Positions 15,100-23,247 of a DNA stretch of 28,886 nt are shown in pieces. The notes under the pieces were generated by a model. The model saw only the letters and a program-made list of their open reading frames with translations, was not told the origin of the DNA and made no database searches. Origin of the DNA: a virus. The DNA lies in the IMG/VR virus record IMGVR_UViG_3300020392_000060, positions 1 through 28,886 of that record; one strand, written 5' to 3'. The translations under genes and the position numbers were made by a program. Positions within the stretch are counted from its first letter, which is position 1; each line of letters opens with the position of its first letter.

Positions 15100-15489
15100 T
15101 TAATAGAGCCAAATAGCTGGGTTTTTATCAGGATCTAAATCACAATGTATAAATGATTTAGCTATACCTAATCGAGTAAAAGAGGCATCAATAAGCGATT
15201 TTACAATTTCAATTCTTTGTCTTGAGTTTTTGCAAGATATATCAACTGCAAGTCCATATAAATGAGATGATCCTTTTGATATTACTTTGCCAAACTCATC
15301 AACAATTTTTTCTTTTCCTCCTACCTTTTTATTGTGTGAAGATGTTCTAAATCCACTATTTATTATGAATGGCACATTGCTAATTGATCTTGCATAATCT
15401 AATTTTTCTAAAAATTCACGATCCATATAATCCCTTCCAGAGTTAGGTAGATCAGGGGAATCAAATTCTGAAAATTTAAAGTGATTCAT
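15100..15489 (-). CDS. M15-family peptidase endolysin
   Basis: A 129-aa protein, the usual size for a minimal M15 L-alanyl-D-glutamate or D,D-peptidase endolysin. The Zn-binding motif SxHxxGxAxD is intact at [10 protein letters not shown] (His76, Asp83), and the second metal and catalytic site is HCD at His115/Asp117. N-terminal [15 protein letters not shown] with an SGFRTSSHN core (residues 45-53) is typical of the Peptidase_M15_3 fold. There is no signal peptide, so export depends on the holin encoded next to it. It overlaps the preceding membrane protein by 4 nt. It would cleave peptidoglycan stem peptides at the end of infection. Confidence 0.92.
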   Translation of the reverse strand: MNHFKFSEFDSPDLPNSGRDYMDREFLEKLDYARSISNVPFIINSGFRTSSHNKKVGGKEKIVDEFGKVISKGSSHLYGLAVDISCKNSRQRIEIVKSLIDASFTRLGIAKSFIHCDLDPDKNPAIWLY

Positions 15490-15854
15490 TTTTGATCTTC
15501 TTTATTCTCATCACAATCGCATGGCTTTTGTTTATCAACAAGATTTGTTATGATATCTTCTTGCACTTTAATAACAAGGTTTTCTAATGCATCTTTACTC
15601 TCAACAAGCATATCAATCTTCATTTGTAATGATGAGATTTGTTTTTTAGCCTCTGATAGTTCTGAAGGTTTAGAACCAGTGATGGAACTTATAATCATGG
15701 ATAGCGATGCCGCAATCATTCCTGTAAGCGTTAAAATAGGATCTCTGTTATCCTCTGGTATTTTATATTGAGTAAGATAATACATTATGAGAATTATTAA
15801 GCCAAAGACTAAAAGTGATCCTGTAAAATGTAATATCTCTTTTGCAGTTTTCAT
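15486..15854 (-). CDS. Membrane protein with C-terminal coiled coil, lysis-cassette (holin/spanin-like)
   Basis: A 122-aa protein. The N-terminus carries hydrophobic segments at about 8-27 ([19 protein letters not shown]) and a weaker one at about 40-60 ([20 protein letters not shown]). Residues 65-107 form a charged helical, coiled-coil-like segment ([20 protein letters not shown]), and the end is acidic with CDCDEN. Its place between two membrane or lysis genes suggests a holin, antiholin or inner-membrane spanin subunit; none of these is proven by motif. It begins at the ATGA overlap with the 45-aa membrane protein and ends 4 nt into the endolysin. Confidence 0.65.
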   Translation of the reverse strand: MKTAKEILHFTGSLLVFGLIILIMYYLTQYKIPEDNRDPILTLTGMIAASLSMIISSITGSKPSELSEAKKQISSLQMKIDMLVESKDALENLVIKVQEDIITNLVDKQKPCDCDENKEDQK

Positions 15855-15988
15855 AGTTTATTTATTCTTATTATAGTATATACAAGTGTTGCTATAAGTA
15901 CAAGTATTTGCAACACAATTTGTATCTCCGTAAGTGATATTGCTAAAGCTGTAAAATTAAAAGCAAATATTTTTAAATCTTCTGTCAT
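15851..15988 (-). CDS. 45-aa single-pass membrane protein
   Basis: A short gene reading [16 protein letters not shown] through TIIRINKL (45 aa). Most of it is one hydrophobic helix (about residues 8-40, including [20 protein letters not shown]). Both ends are 4-nt ATGA overlaps: its ATG overlaps the TGA of the tail-completion gene (15985-15988) and its TGA overlaps the ATG of the next membrane protein (15851-15854). Such double coupling is strong support for a real gene. Possible roles are small holin, antiholin or lysis regulator, but no sequence motif settles it. Confidence 0.72.
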   Translation of the reverse strand: MTEDLKIFAFNFTALAISLTEIQIVLQILVLIATLVYTIIRINKL

Positions 15989-16428
15989 ATTTTTTCTACT
16001 TTATGGATTAAATCAATCTCTGCTCTAAAATAAGATCTTTCATCAAGATTTACTTCTTCATAAACAACAGTAGGTGCAGTTGTTACATAAACATTAAAAT
16101 TATCTGAACTTAAATCAAGATATCCACTTGATCTTGTTCTTACCCTGTTTAGTATTTGGTCAACAATTTTGTTGCAGTCTAATTGACCCCCAGAGTTGTA
16201 ATTTGAACTTGTAGTAACTTCTATTCTTGTTGTGCATTCTAAATTAAAAGATGATGCGTTTTGATCCGCTTCTGTTGATGAAAAACTAAATATTCTAATA
16301 TATGGCTCATCAATAGTATTTTTTATAACGTTGCCAACAGATACATAGTTAGATCCACCATCTAATGTTACATGATCTGTTAATGATGTAACAAGTGCTT
16401 TTCTTATATGATGTAAAGCCTCATTCAT
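15985..16428 (-). CDS. Tail completion/terminator-like protein (DUF3168-like)
   Basis: A 147-aa protein. The pattern ALHHIRKALVTSLT, then YVSVGN, EPYIRIFSFSSTE and CTTRIEVTT, through DQILNRVRTR and a closing [16 protein letters not shown], fits the DUF3168-type tail completion proteins that cap the tail tube and join it to the head. It follows the gp10-like gene with a 4-nt overlap, the usual order head-closure, gp10-like, tail terminator. The call rests more on position and length than on a diagnostic motif. Confidence 0.68.
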   Translation of the reverse strand: MNEALHHIRKALVTSLTDHVTLDGGSNYVSVGNVIKNTIDEPYIRIFSFSSTEADQNASSFNLECTTRIEVTTSSNYNSGGQLDCNKIVDQILNRVRTRSSGYLDLSSDNFNVYVTTAPTVVYEEVNLDERSYFRAEIDLIHKVEKI

Positions 16429-16868
16429 GAAGATAATTTTTTTAGCTTTAAATCAATCTTTCTTAAAAGAGATTCATAACCAATTCTTGCGTTTTTAAAG
16501 AAAAATTCTTTTGCTTTTATATTTGTAGGTTTTATCAGTGGAGATGCTTTAAATTGTAAGGCATAACTTTTTGGTATTCCAAGTGCAGTCATGTCTTGGG
16601 TTTTTATTGTTTCATATCTTGTGCCAAATTCTTGATAAGGTGAATATTCAACAACTGATGTAATTTGATTACCGTTTGTTGTCCTTGTATGATTTATGCC
16701 CCTTCTTAATTCACCAAATTTAGCTGGTGCATCTACCTTCATATCTCTAACAATATTACCAGCGGTGAAATTTATCTCCTGATTGACATCAATACCCAAT
16801 CTTTCTAACTTTTTTATTTTAAGAGTTAGATTCAATAAATCTGATTTATTGACTTTTATCTTAAGCAA
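16425..16868 (-). CDS. HK97 gp10-like head-tail/tail completion protein
   Basis: A 147-aa protein of the HK97 gp10-like family: helical N-terminus (KLERLGIDVNQEINFTAGNI), then APAKFGELRRGINH, the typical VVEYSPYQEFGTRYE segment in which EFGT is the family hallmark, and a C-terminal helical KAKEFFFKNARIGYESLLRK. The frame extends to 16940, but no ATG is available in the non-overlapping part. The TTG at 16868, overlapping the previous stop by 8 nt, is the best start, giving MLKIKVNKSDLL. It sits between the head-closure and tail-terminator genes. Confidence 0.82.
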   Translation of the reverse strand: MLKIKVNKSDLLNLTLKIKKLERLGIDVNQEINFTAGNIVRDMKVDAPAKFGELRRGINHTRTTNGNQITSVVEYSPYQEFGTRYETIKTQDMTALGIPKSYALQFKASPLIKPTNIKAKEFFFKNARIGYESLLRKIDLKLKKLSS

Positions 16869-17187
16869 CTTTTGTGACTTTAATGGATGTAAAATATTTA
16901 TGATCAGATTCAAAGATATTTGTGATAGTATATTCACCATCTTTATCTTTTATTTTTAGAAGATCACCATCTTGAATTAAACTTGCGGTATTTTTTCTCA
17001 TTATTAGTTCAAGATCAACCCTTTTTTGTCTTTTGCCATTTGTTAGGGTAATATCACCGCTTAATTCTCTTTTATATGCCCATACAGTGGCTATCGTGCC
17101 TGTAGTGTCAGTAAACCCACCAAAACCATCTGCGGATGTTGACAATCGCCTAATTTCAATTTTAGTGTCCAGATCAGATGCATTCAT
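16861..17187 (-). CDS. Head-tail joining/head closure protein (SPP1 gp16-like)
   Basis: A 108-aa protein of the Phage_H_T_join family, forming the stopper ring between connector and tail. Residues follow the pattern: IEIRRLSTSADGFGGFTDTT, VWAYKRELSGDI, RVDLELIMRKN, then GDLLKIKDKDGEYTITNI. The start ATG at 17187 overlaps the preceding connector stop by 4 nt. Size and gene order are standard for HK97/SPP1-like phages. Confidence 0.85.
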   Translation of the reverse strand: MNASDLDTKIEIRRLSTSADGFGGFTDTTGTIATVWAYKRELSGDITLTNGKRQKRVDLELIMRKNTASLIQDGDLLKIKDKDGEYTITNIFESDHKYFTSIKVTKVA

Positions 17188-17741
17188 ACATAGACATTTT
17201 TAAAAGTATTTAAAAGATCCTTGCTTGATAGCGGTATATCGTTGACTGTTTTGCCTTTGATAAAGTCCGTTCTATTGTCATATAGTGTCGAAACCATCAT
17301 AAGTAAGGCTTGTTGTATATGAAAATCATTTAAACCCTGTGTTGTGTAGGTGACAATAACATCATCTGCTGGCATTTCATTTAAAAAAACTACCTCATTG
17401 TTAAGTCCTTTGATCTGATGTGTTGCACTTGATCCTTCAACTGTAATTGATGATATTGATGCAACTGGTGCAAATGGCAGAGTAAATTTTTCTTTGACAA
17501 ACGCTTGATAATACTGTCTTTGTTTTGCAACGATATCACTACCAATATAGTTCTCTGCTACAATTCTTGATTGTGTAATCATCCTTAAAATAATACTATC
17601 ATCTGATGATGTATCAATACGAGTAAAATCTTTAACATCAGTAACAGCGATAATCTCGCTACCTGTAGTAGATACAATCTTCATTTGTTGCAGAAACCTG
17701 TCAGGAGGATTGCTGCTGTATGAACTTGCTTTGTAAGGCAT
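17184..17741 (-). CDS. Head-tail connector protein (HK97 gp6-like)
   Basis: A 185-aa protein of the gp6-like connector family that forms the ring under the portal. Visible features are VKDFTRIDTSSDDSIILRMI, the IVAENYIGSDI helix, the LPFAPVASISSITVEG strand with the proline-rich turn common to the family, VIVTYTTQGL, and an IQQALLMMVSTLYDNR helix. These come in the correct order. It is the first of four adjacent completion genes and begins 1 nt into the stop of the Lys-rich small gene. Confidence 0.88.
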   Translation of the reverse strand: MPYKASSYSSNPPDRFLQQMKIVSTTGSEIIAVTDVKDFTRIDTSSDDSIILRMITQSRIVAENYIGSDIVAKQRQYYQAFVKEKFTLPFAPVASISSITVEGSSATHQIKGLNNEVVFLNEMPADDVIVTYTTQGLNDFHIQQALLMMVSTLYDNRTDFIKGKTVNDIPLSSKDLLNTFKNVYV

Positions 17742-17950
17742 TATTTACTTTTTTTAGTAGTCCTTTTTTTGGCTGCTTTATTTTCTTTAGTTTCCGCAGG
17801 CTTTTGTTCTTTTACCGCTACTTCTTTGTGTTCAACTGCAATACCTTTTTTTAAGTAATCATTACATACAGGGGTTGCAACTTCGTAGACTTGACCTTCC
17901 CTTCTCCAACCCTCTGATGAGAGAACGTCTCTTAACATTAACATTTTCAT
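17741..17950 (-). CDS. Small Lys-rich protein of the head region (69 aa)
   Basis: A 69-aa protein. The N-terminal ~45 residues (MKMLMLRDVLSSEGWRREGQ) may form a small compact fold; the C-terminal third is highly basic and Lys/Ala/Glu-rich (KENKAAKKRTTKKSK). Small proteins with a basic tail next to head genes can be capsid accessory or packaging-associated proteins, but no family is recognised here. It is the first gene after the terminator behind the capsid gene and is preceded by a TATTTTTG box, so it may begin a separate transcript. It meets the connector ATG at a TAATG overlap. Confidence 0.6.
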   Translation of the reverse strand: MKMLMLRDVLSSEGWRREGQVYEVATPVCNDYLKKGIAVEHKEVAVKEQKPAETKENKAAKKRTTKKSK

Positions 17951-17966
17951 AATTATATATTTTAAA

Positions 17967-17974
17967 CAAAAATA
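17967..17974 (-). promoter_or_regulatory. TATTTTTG box upstream of the connector operon
   Basis: Minus-strand TATTTTTG (exact TAnnTTTG) lies 16 nt before the ATG at 17950, in the 128-nt gap between capsid and connector genes. A TTTG 11 nt upstream is too close to be a regular -33 element. Together with the terminator just upstream, it would restart transcription for the connector genes. Confidence 0.45.
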
Positions 17975-18023
17975 CTAATTAAAATCAAATTATGATTTTT
18001 AGATATTTTTTATTTAAATCCAT

Positions 18024-18052
18024 AAAAAAAGGGGAACAAAAAATATTCCCCT
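18024..18052 (-). terminator. Strong intrinsic terminator after the capsid gene
   Basis: On the minus strand AGGGGAA and TTCCCCT form a perfect 7-bp stem with a 9-nt loop (TATTTTTTG), and seven T run from inside the distal arm. It starts 26 nt after the capsid stop. It separates the head-assembly block from the connector block and presumably limits read-through from the abundant capsid transcript. Confidence 0.85.
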
Positions 18053-18078
18053 AATTGACAAACAAACAAAAACAAAAA

Positions 18079-19296
18079 TTAAGGAGTTTCCAATGCCGTT
18101 TTAGCACTTGAGAACGTACCTTGTACTATTCCATTAGGTGTGTATGTTGTTAAAGCAACTCTTTCCTGCGCTCTTACAGTAACAAAATTCTTGGTAAAAT
18201 TGTCAGAATCTTGTCTTGCAAATTCAAGAGATAATCCATCTCTAACCCAAAGTTGAGTTGATTGAGCTAAATTACCAACAAGGAACTTGCCTGCTGGCAT
18301 TGCGGTGTTTAAAGTTATCGGCACACCATTGATGGCTGGTTGTAATCCTTGAATTATTTGATTTCTCAAATATTCATTAGCAGTTGATTTCAGTAAAACA
18401 ATTTTATGGAAATCCGTTGGATTCATAATAATCGTGTCAGCCTGATAATTTAATACTGCTAACTGATTTAGTGCCACAACAATAACATCAAATTCATTGG
18501 CAGATTCTACACTTTGGTAAAATAAACCTCCGCTTGATGTAGTAAAGGCTAAACCATCTGTTAAAAGACCACTTAAATTTGGAGATGATCCATCACCTGA
18601 AATGATTTCTGTGTCTTCTATAGCCATTACTTTGCTTGGTATTCTTGCAGATAAGTAAGAAGATAATCCAGCAGTATCGTTCAACATTTCTTCAGTGATG
18701 CGAACAAATGTACCGATTTTCTCAACATTTACGCTTGTTGCAGTCACATCAAAGTCTGACTGACCAAGTGCTGATCCTTGAGCTGTTGCAGCAGCACCAT
18801 CATCAAACGCTGATTCTTTTGGGAATCTTATTGTTTGGGCATCTGTGCTTCCAATAGGCAAAAGACTTCTAATATGAACTGATCTTGATGGATCGAATTT
18901 AAAATCCTCAATTACTGTTTCACCAGCTACAACACCTGTAAAGGTATTAGCCATGGTCATATCACCTGCCTTTACTTCAAATCTTGCTGCATTAGCATTT
19001 CCCTTTTGAAATGATTCTATTGCACCATCTTTGATAGCAGTTTCCACTTCACTTTTAAAAGTTTTTGTGGTAACGTTTGTTAAAGTTTTTTTACTTTCAA
19101 CTTCGATTGCATCCATTCTTTTGGTTGCATTTTCGAATTTTTCATTATACTCATTAGTCAGATTTGTGATCTCACTTTTCAAAGATGATTCCACTTCACC
19201 CTTTGCATTTTCTTGTGCTTGGTTGAATGCTTTTTCAATCTTTGAGTCTACGATGTCACCTATCTGATCTAATTGATTTTTTACATCTTCGTTCAT
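18079..19296 (-). CDS. Major capsid protein (HK97 fold)
   Basis: A 405-aa protein. The N-terminal ~75 residues are a charged coiled-coil (IVDSKIEKAFNQAQENA, SLKSEITNLTNEYNEKFENA), matching the HK97 delta scaffold domain that is removed during maturation. The capsid fold then follows: VVAGETVIEDFKFDPSRSVH, LPIGSTDAQTIRFP, VEKIGTFVRITEEMLND, IEDTEIISGDGSSPNLSGLL and a C-terminal ERVALTTYTPNGIVQG. The delta domain should be cleaved by the prohead protease encoded 4 nt upstream; the exact cleavage site cannot be fixed from sequence, but the Ala/Asn/Gly-rich stretch near residues 95-107 is a reasonable place. A strong terminator follows. Confidence 0.95.
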   Translation of the reverse strand: MNEDVKNQLDQIGDIVDSKIEKAFNQAQENAKGEVESSLKSEITNLTNEYNEKFENATKRMDAIEVESKKTLTNVTTKTFKSEVETAIKDGAIESFQKGNANAARFEVKAGDMTMANTFTGVVAGETVIEDFKFDPSRSVHIRSLLPIGSTDAQTIRFPKESAFDDGAAATAQGSALGQSDFDVTATSVNVEKIGTFVRITEEMLNDTAGLSSYLSARIPSKVMAIEDTEIISGDGSSPNLSGLLTDGLAFTTSSGGLFYQSVESANEFDVIVVALNQLAVLNYQADTIIMNPTDFHKIVLLKSTANEYLRNQIIQGLQPAINGVPITLNTAMPAGKFLVGNLAQSTQLWVRDGLSLEFARQDSDNFTKNFVTVRAQERVALTTYTPNGIVQGTFSSAKTALETP

Positions 19297-19300
19297 TTTA

Positions 19301-19993
19301 TTATTTTTTTAGAACATTAGACAAATAGTTAAAAATTTCGGATGAATCATTTTCCAGATCATGCGACTTTGTAACATCGTTTCCAGTTGGCAAAGTGCTT
19401 ATTTGTTGAAATAATGATTTCAATTTTAGTATTTCCGATTCAAGTGCATATCCAAGTTCATCAGATATATCACCTTTACGGATAAGTTTAGCAATATTAT
19501 CATATCGCTTTGTTATAAGATCTTCATTTATATTACCCTTAACATCTAATATCATGGCTTTGTCATTTGCAGCAAGAGTAACCGCAGAAATCTCATATAA
19601 TTTTACTTCGGATATTTCCCTCTTACCGTTAACCATTTCTTTTTGTATTGGTAAAATACCAACGGAGTTTTCAGTTATAACTCCTGATTTTATAAGTTCA
19701 ATTACATCTTTTCCAAGTTGAGTTTTTGCTATCTCTGCTTCAAACATTAATCCTTTTTCATCTTCTTCGAGATATTTCATCTTACCTAAAGGCTTCATTA
19801 AATCGTGCTGATAAATATATCTAACCCTTGATCCATTCTCTTGGATGGTTTTTTTATAAGCACCTTTTTTAATGATATCTCCATCAGAATCAATATTATT
19901 AAAAACCGATGCGTATCCTTTCACGATACCAGCTTTACTATCGGCATCTAAAACTTCTCCTATTGGTGATTGTTTATAAATGATATTTTCCAT
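19301..19993 (-). CDS. HK97-type prohead protease (S78)
   Basis: A 230-aa protein with the caudoviral prohead protease core in its first ~160 residues. GYASVFNNIDSDGDIIKKGA is the typical opening; His63 in YIYQHD and Ser110 in TENSVG are the expected catalytic His and Ser; EVKLYEISAVTLAANDKAMI closes the domain. The C-terminal ~70 residues are charged and may be a scaffold-like tail. It lies directly upstream of the capsid gene, whose delta domain it would remove. A TATATTTG box overlaps the short leader. Confidence 0.93.
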   Translation of the reverse strand: MENIIYKQSPIGEVLDADSKAGIVKGYASVFNNIDSDGDIIKKGAYKKTIQENGSRVRYIYQHDLMKPLGKMKYLEEDEKGLMFEAEIAKTQLGKDVIELIKSGVITENSVGILPIQKEMVNGKREISEVKLYEISAVTLAANDKAMILDVKGNINEDLITKRYDNIAKLIRKGDISDELGYALESEILKLKSLFQQISTLPTGNDVTKSHDLENDSSEIFNYLSNVLKK

Positions 19994-19997
19994 AATA

Positions 19998-20005
19998 CAA
20001 ATATA
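19998..20005 (-). promoter_or_regulatory. TATATTTG box upstream of prohead protease
   Basis: Minus-strand TATATTTG lies only 4 nt before the protease ATG, within the 23-nt gap after the minor head gene. It is an exact TAnnTTTG match without a clear -33 element. It would give an almost leaderless transcript, or it is a translation-related element. Confidence 0.3.
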
Positions 20006-20016
20006 ATAATTTTACT

Positions 20017-20931
20017 TTACTCTTTTGGATAGACTGCAATGGCACATCTACAGTTGACAACATTAGCTGCACTTGCAGAAGGATCAGCTGGATTTGCCAT
20101 CAAATCACCCCCCACTTGAAACTTCTCATCTATGCCAACAATAGCACCATCGATGGCAACATGATTCTCTCTTGTTCTGCCATCACCGATAATTGATATC
20201 CATTCTTTGACAACGTTATTTTTACCATAGATATCGGTAGCAGATCTAATCGTTGCTTTGTTAGCAGCATTGGTTGCCTCCGTTCTTACAATCCTTTGTG
20301 CCTGATATCTTGATATCTTATTGAATCTTGTATTTAAAATCTTTGCCTTTTTTTCTGTTCCAGCCTTTTGGAAATCAGGATCAGCAAAAAGTTTTTTAAG
20401 TGTTTTTTGCAAGGTTTTCTTTGCAGTTCCCTGTACAAGTCCTTTCCTTTGATCATATACCTTTTTACCAAGTGCTGCAAATGTTTCACTCCAGACATCA
20501 TCGTATCCACTTACATCTTGTTGTTTTAAAATCATGCCCCTTATATTTTTACTGTACCACTTTGCAAATCTCAAACCTATATTTTGGTATATTGATACAT
20601 ATAGTTTTTCTATTTCTGCAAATTTAAAAATGTCAGGTTGTGGATTTGTGTCGTTATTGGTAAGTGCATATTCAATACCTTTTCGATATTGTTCACGATA
20701 ATACCTTCTTACTTTTATAACTTCAACGTTCTCCCCAATGTAGAGTTGTTTTCTAAAATCAACTTTCCAGCGATCACTTATTTGTTTGTTTTCTTTTCTA
20801 TCGTAAAGATCATAACAAACTGCAACTCTTTGATCATTATTTTCAAAATCAGCAATTACTTGGGGATGAATAGAGCATCTTTGTATGAAATCATTTTCAT
20901 CCTCATATCTCCTTGGCTTGGGTAATGGCAT
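20017..20931 (-). CDS. Minor head protein (Mu F / SPP1 gp7-like) with an N-terminal accessory module
   Basis: A 304-aa protein. The C-terminal ~100 residues are the Phage_Mu_F / SPP1 gp7 domain: RYQAQRIVRTEATNAANKAT, KEWISIIGDGRTRENHVAID, and a final ANVVNCRCAIAV, a well-conserved ending. The first ~45 residues form a separate module (PRRYEDENDFIQRC, then F-x-N-x-DQRVAVCYD with two Cys), a short pattern attached to the N-terminus of various phage head proteins. The middle is a long charged helical region. It begins one base into the stop of the portal gene, the standard position for this family, and probably sits at the portal vertex. Confidence 0.88.
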   Translation of the reverse strand: MPLPKPRRYEDENDFIQRCSIHPQVIADFENNDQRVAVCYDLYDRKENKQISDRWKVDFRKQLYIGENVEVIKVRRYYREQYRKGIEYALTNNDTNPQPDIFKFAEIEKLYVSIYQNIGLRFAKWYSKNIRGMILKQQDVSGYDDVWSETFAALGKKVYDQRKGLVQGTAKKTLQKTLKKLFADPDFQKAGTEKKAKILNTRFNKISRYQAQRIVRTEATNAANKATIRSATDIYGKNNVVKEWISIIGDGRTRENHVAIDGAIVGIDEKFQVGGDLMANPADPSASAANVVNCRCAIAVYPKE

Positions 20932-23219
20932 TAATCAAGTTTTTTGTTAGCATATCGTAACATTGCCTCACCTCCCCACATCAAATGGCTTGTGTAACCT
21001 TTATCTTTCCAAGGGGTATCTTTAAAGTCTGGATCAATTTTGTGATAACCACCTGCCATTGATCTTGTAAGGAAACTTCTTGTTCTAACTAAAATATCCA
21101 TCGATATAGGCTCACGCTTGGCAAGTTGATTCATTCTTGCAAGACCAACACTTGTGCCTCCGCTAACTTCATCTCTACCATATTTTTCAATCCAATCTCT
21201 AACCCTTCTTGCATTATTTGTTGCGGTCATAGGATAATCATCAAACATTTGCTTTTGGTTTTTTTTGGTAGATAATCTATGACCTTCAGGTAGTAGATCT
21301 GTATCGTAAGGTTTACGTTTGAATCTTCCGTTTCTAAGTGCATATAATAGACCGTTTACTCTACCCATTGCCCACTGTTCTTCACTTCTTACGTTTGGTC
21401 TTACTGATGATGGGTTTGTTCTATATGCACCGATTCCCCTAACGTAAGATCTGGCAAGCATTGAATAAGTTGCTCTTTTAGAAGGATTATCACCCACATC
21501 TTCGTTGTGATCTTTAACCTTATTTCGTAGTGCTGTTTCTTGCCTACCTGTAATTTCAGGTGTTTTCTTTCTCAGTATATCATCCATTGAAACAGATTCT
21601 GTATCCTCATCATCATCATAATAAGAATCAGCATCTATCATACCATAAAATTCATCCAGCTTACCTTGTTGTGCAGCTACATATTCATCATGCGTTTCAA
21701 ATGGCATAAATATTTCATTGCCATCATAAGTGTGAGTATGGAATCCAACACCTTCACCATTCCAACCCATATCTCTTGCTCTATCTTCTGCTTCTTCTCT
21801 TGTAGTATAGGCATCTAAAAATGCCATAATCTTATCTTTTGTTATAGACTTTTCGTCTACTTCAATCGGTTGAGGTGTCATATCTGGCATATCGCTATCT
21901 CCTACAGGCAAAAGATTGGCTGGAAAATAATAATCATCTAAAGCATCATTATCTTCATCTACACCATAACCTGATGCAACCCTTTTCTCATTAGGTGTCA
22001 GCCACCAAGATTGTGAAAGATTGGTTACTATCTTATCCGTTTCCTCTTGTAGTTCAGGAATAACTGTAAAATCAAAATCTAAGAATAAATTGTCACCAAA
22101 TTTAGGAACTAACCAACGATTCAATTCATCCCTTACTTTTATAAGTTCAGGGATTACCGCATTGGTGTACATCATTTTGCGTGCCTCTTTTATATTGTTA
22201 TATGTTGCAGATTCAACATTATTTAAAAGTATTGCTGGCACATTATAGATGTTACACAAGTCTTTAATGGATGCATTGTATTGTTCAATCAAAGATAAAT
22301 CTGATGCAGACATACCAAAATTCACCCATGATAATTTTTTTGGTGTAATGATTACATCACCTGCATTGTTTGATCCTTGATATTGTTGTCTAAATTTTTC
22401 CTTGAGTTGTCTTGCTTGAACTTCATTTAAATCACCTTCCTCACTCATTAAAACACCTCTTGCAGTTTGGTTTTGCAAGTATTTAACACCAGTAGTCAGT
22501 GCCTCATTATTGGCATCCAAAGATCTCAAACCTGCCCTAAGCGGTGACATACCATATAAATGTGATGCAGTACCATCAAAATTTGGATTGAAATCACCTA
22601 TGTGCAAAACGTTCTCCGATGGTATTTTAATTGATCCGTTGTATTGTAGAGTATAGTAATCAACAGGTTTCATAAATCCACCAGAGTTTATCTCAACAGA
22701 TTGTGATGGTAATACATATAACTCTGTAAATTTACTTGCGTTTGCACCTGTATTTGGTGATATACCATAAATATATCTGTTACCTGTTAGCTTACCAAAA
22801 GCAATTACCTCTGATATAAATTGAGCAAAGGATTGTGCAGGATTTGGTCTTTTTAATATATCATTAAGATCACTATTATCAATCTCTACAAGTGCATCTT
22901 TTTGTAGTATGTTAGATTTTAGTATTGTGTTACTATCAAAACCTGATGATGTTATTGCTTTATATTTTTTTAAACTGTTTTCGTTTTTAACCTCATAAAT
23001 TATAAAGGGAACAGTTGTGGCTGCTTTTGTAATTAAATTAATTATACTATAAACCGTTGAGTTAAATCTATAACCTTTATTAACATAAGTATCATCATTA
23101 TCTTGAGATGATATTAATGTGTTGCCTAAAAAGTTATATATCGCCCTGTTAAAGGATTGATTAGTTTGTTGATTTTTCGTTGTGAATATAGATCTAAATC
23201 TATCGATTAAGGTTGCCAT
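20931..23219 (-). CDS. Portal protein with three extra C-terminal modules
   Basis: A 762-aa protein, much longer than a typical HK97-like portal (about 400-450 aa). Residues 1-440 are a portal: FNSTVYSIINLITKAATTVP, FAQFISEVIAFGKLTGNRYI, VLHIGDFNPNFDG, MSPLRAG and EQYNASIKDLCNIYNVPAIL. Three added modules then follow: (A) about 468-515, AEDRARDMGWNGEGVGFHTH with MPFETHDEYV; (B) about 552-652, a YSMLARSYVRGIGAYRTNPS module continuing SVRPNVRSEEQWAMGRVNGL and ending DLLPEGHRLS; (C) about 660-762, ARRVRDWIEKYGRDEVSGGT to SHLMWGGEAMLRYA. An acidic linker (DSYYDDDEDTESVSMDD) separates A and B. Modules like these recur on other phage proteins. The start ATG at 23219 follows a TATTTTTG box. Confidence 0.9.
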   Translation of the reverse strand: MATLIDRFRSIFTTKNQQTNQSFNRAIYNFLGNTLISSQDNDDTYVNKGYRFNSTVYSIINLITKAATTVPFIIYEVKNENSLKKYKAITSSGFDSNTILKSNILQKDALVEIDNSDLNDILKRPNPAQSFAQFISEVIAFGKLTGNRYIYGISPNTGANASKFTELYVLPSQSVEINSGGFMKPVDYYTLQYNGSIKIPSENVLHIGDFNPNFDGTASHLYGMSPLRAGLRSLDANNEALTTGVKYLQNQTARGVLMSEEGDLNEVQARQLKEKFRQQYQGSNNAGDVIITPKKLSWVNFGMSASDLSLIEQYNASIKDLCNIYNVPAILLNNVESATYNNIKEARKMMYTNAVIPELIKVRDELNRWLVPKFGDNLFLDFDFTVIPELQEETDKIVTNLSQSWWLTPNEKRVASGYGVDEDNDALDDYYFPANLLPVGDSDMPDMTPQPIEVDEKSITKDKIMAFLDAYTTREEAEDRARDMGWNGEGVGFHTHTYDGNEIFMPFETHDEYVAAQQGKLDEFYGMIDADSYYDDDEDTESVSMDDILRKKTPEITGRQETALRNKVKDHNEDVGDNPSKRATYSMLARSYVRGIGAYRTNPSSVRPNVRSEEQWAMGRVNGLLYALRNGRFKRKPYDTDLLPEGHRLSTKKNQKQMFDDYPMTATNNARRVRDWIEKYGRDEVSGGTSVGLARMNQLAKREPISMDILVRTRSFLTRSMAGGYHKIDPDFKDTPWKDKGYTSHLMWGGEAMLRYANKKLD

Positions 23220-23235
23220 TTAAATTTATTTTATA

Positions 23236-23243
23236 CAAAAATA
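23236..23243 (-). promoter_or_regulatory. TATTTTTG box upstream of portal gene
   Basis: Minus-strand TATTTTTG lies 16 nt before the portal ATG. The leader after it (TTTGTATAAAATA) is nearly the same as that before the tail tube gene, and both genes begin ATGGCA. A TTTG only 12 nt upstream is too close for a standard -33 element. Confidence 0.45.
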
Positions 23244-23247
23244 ACAA

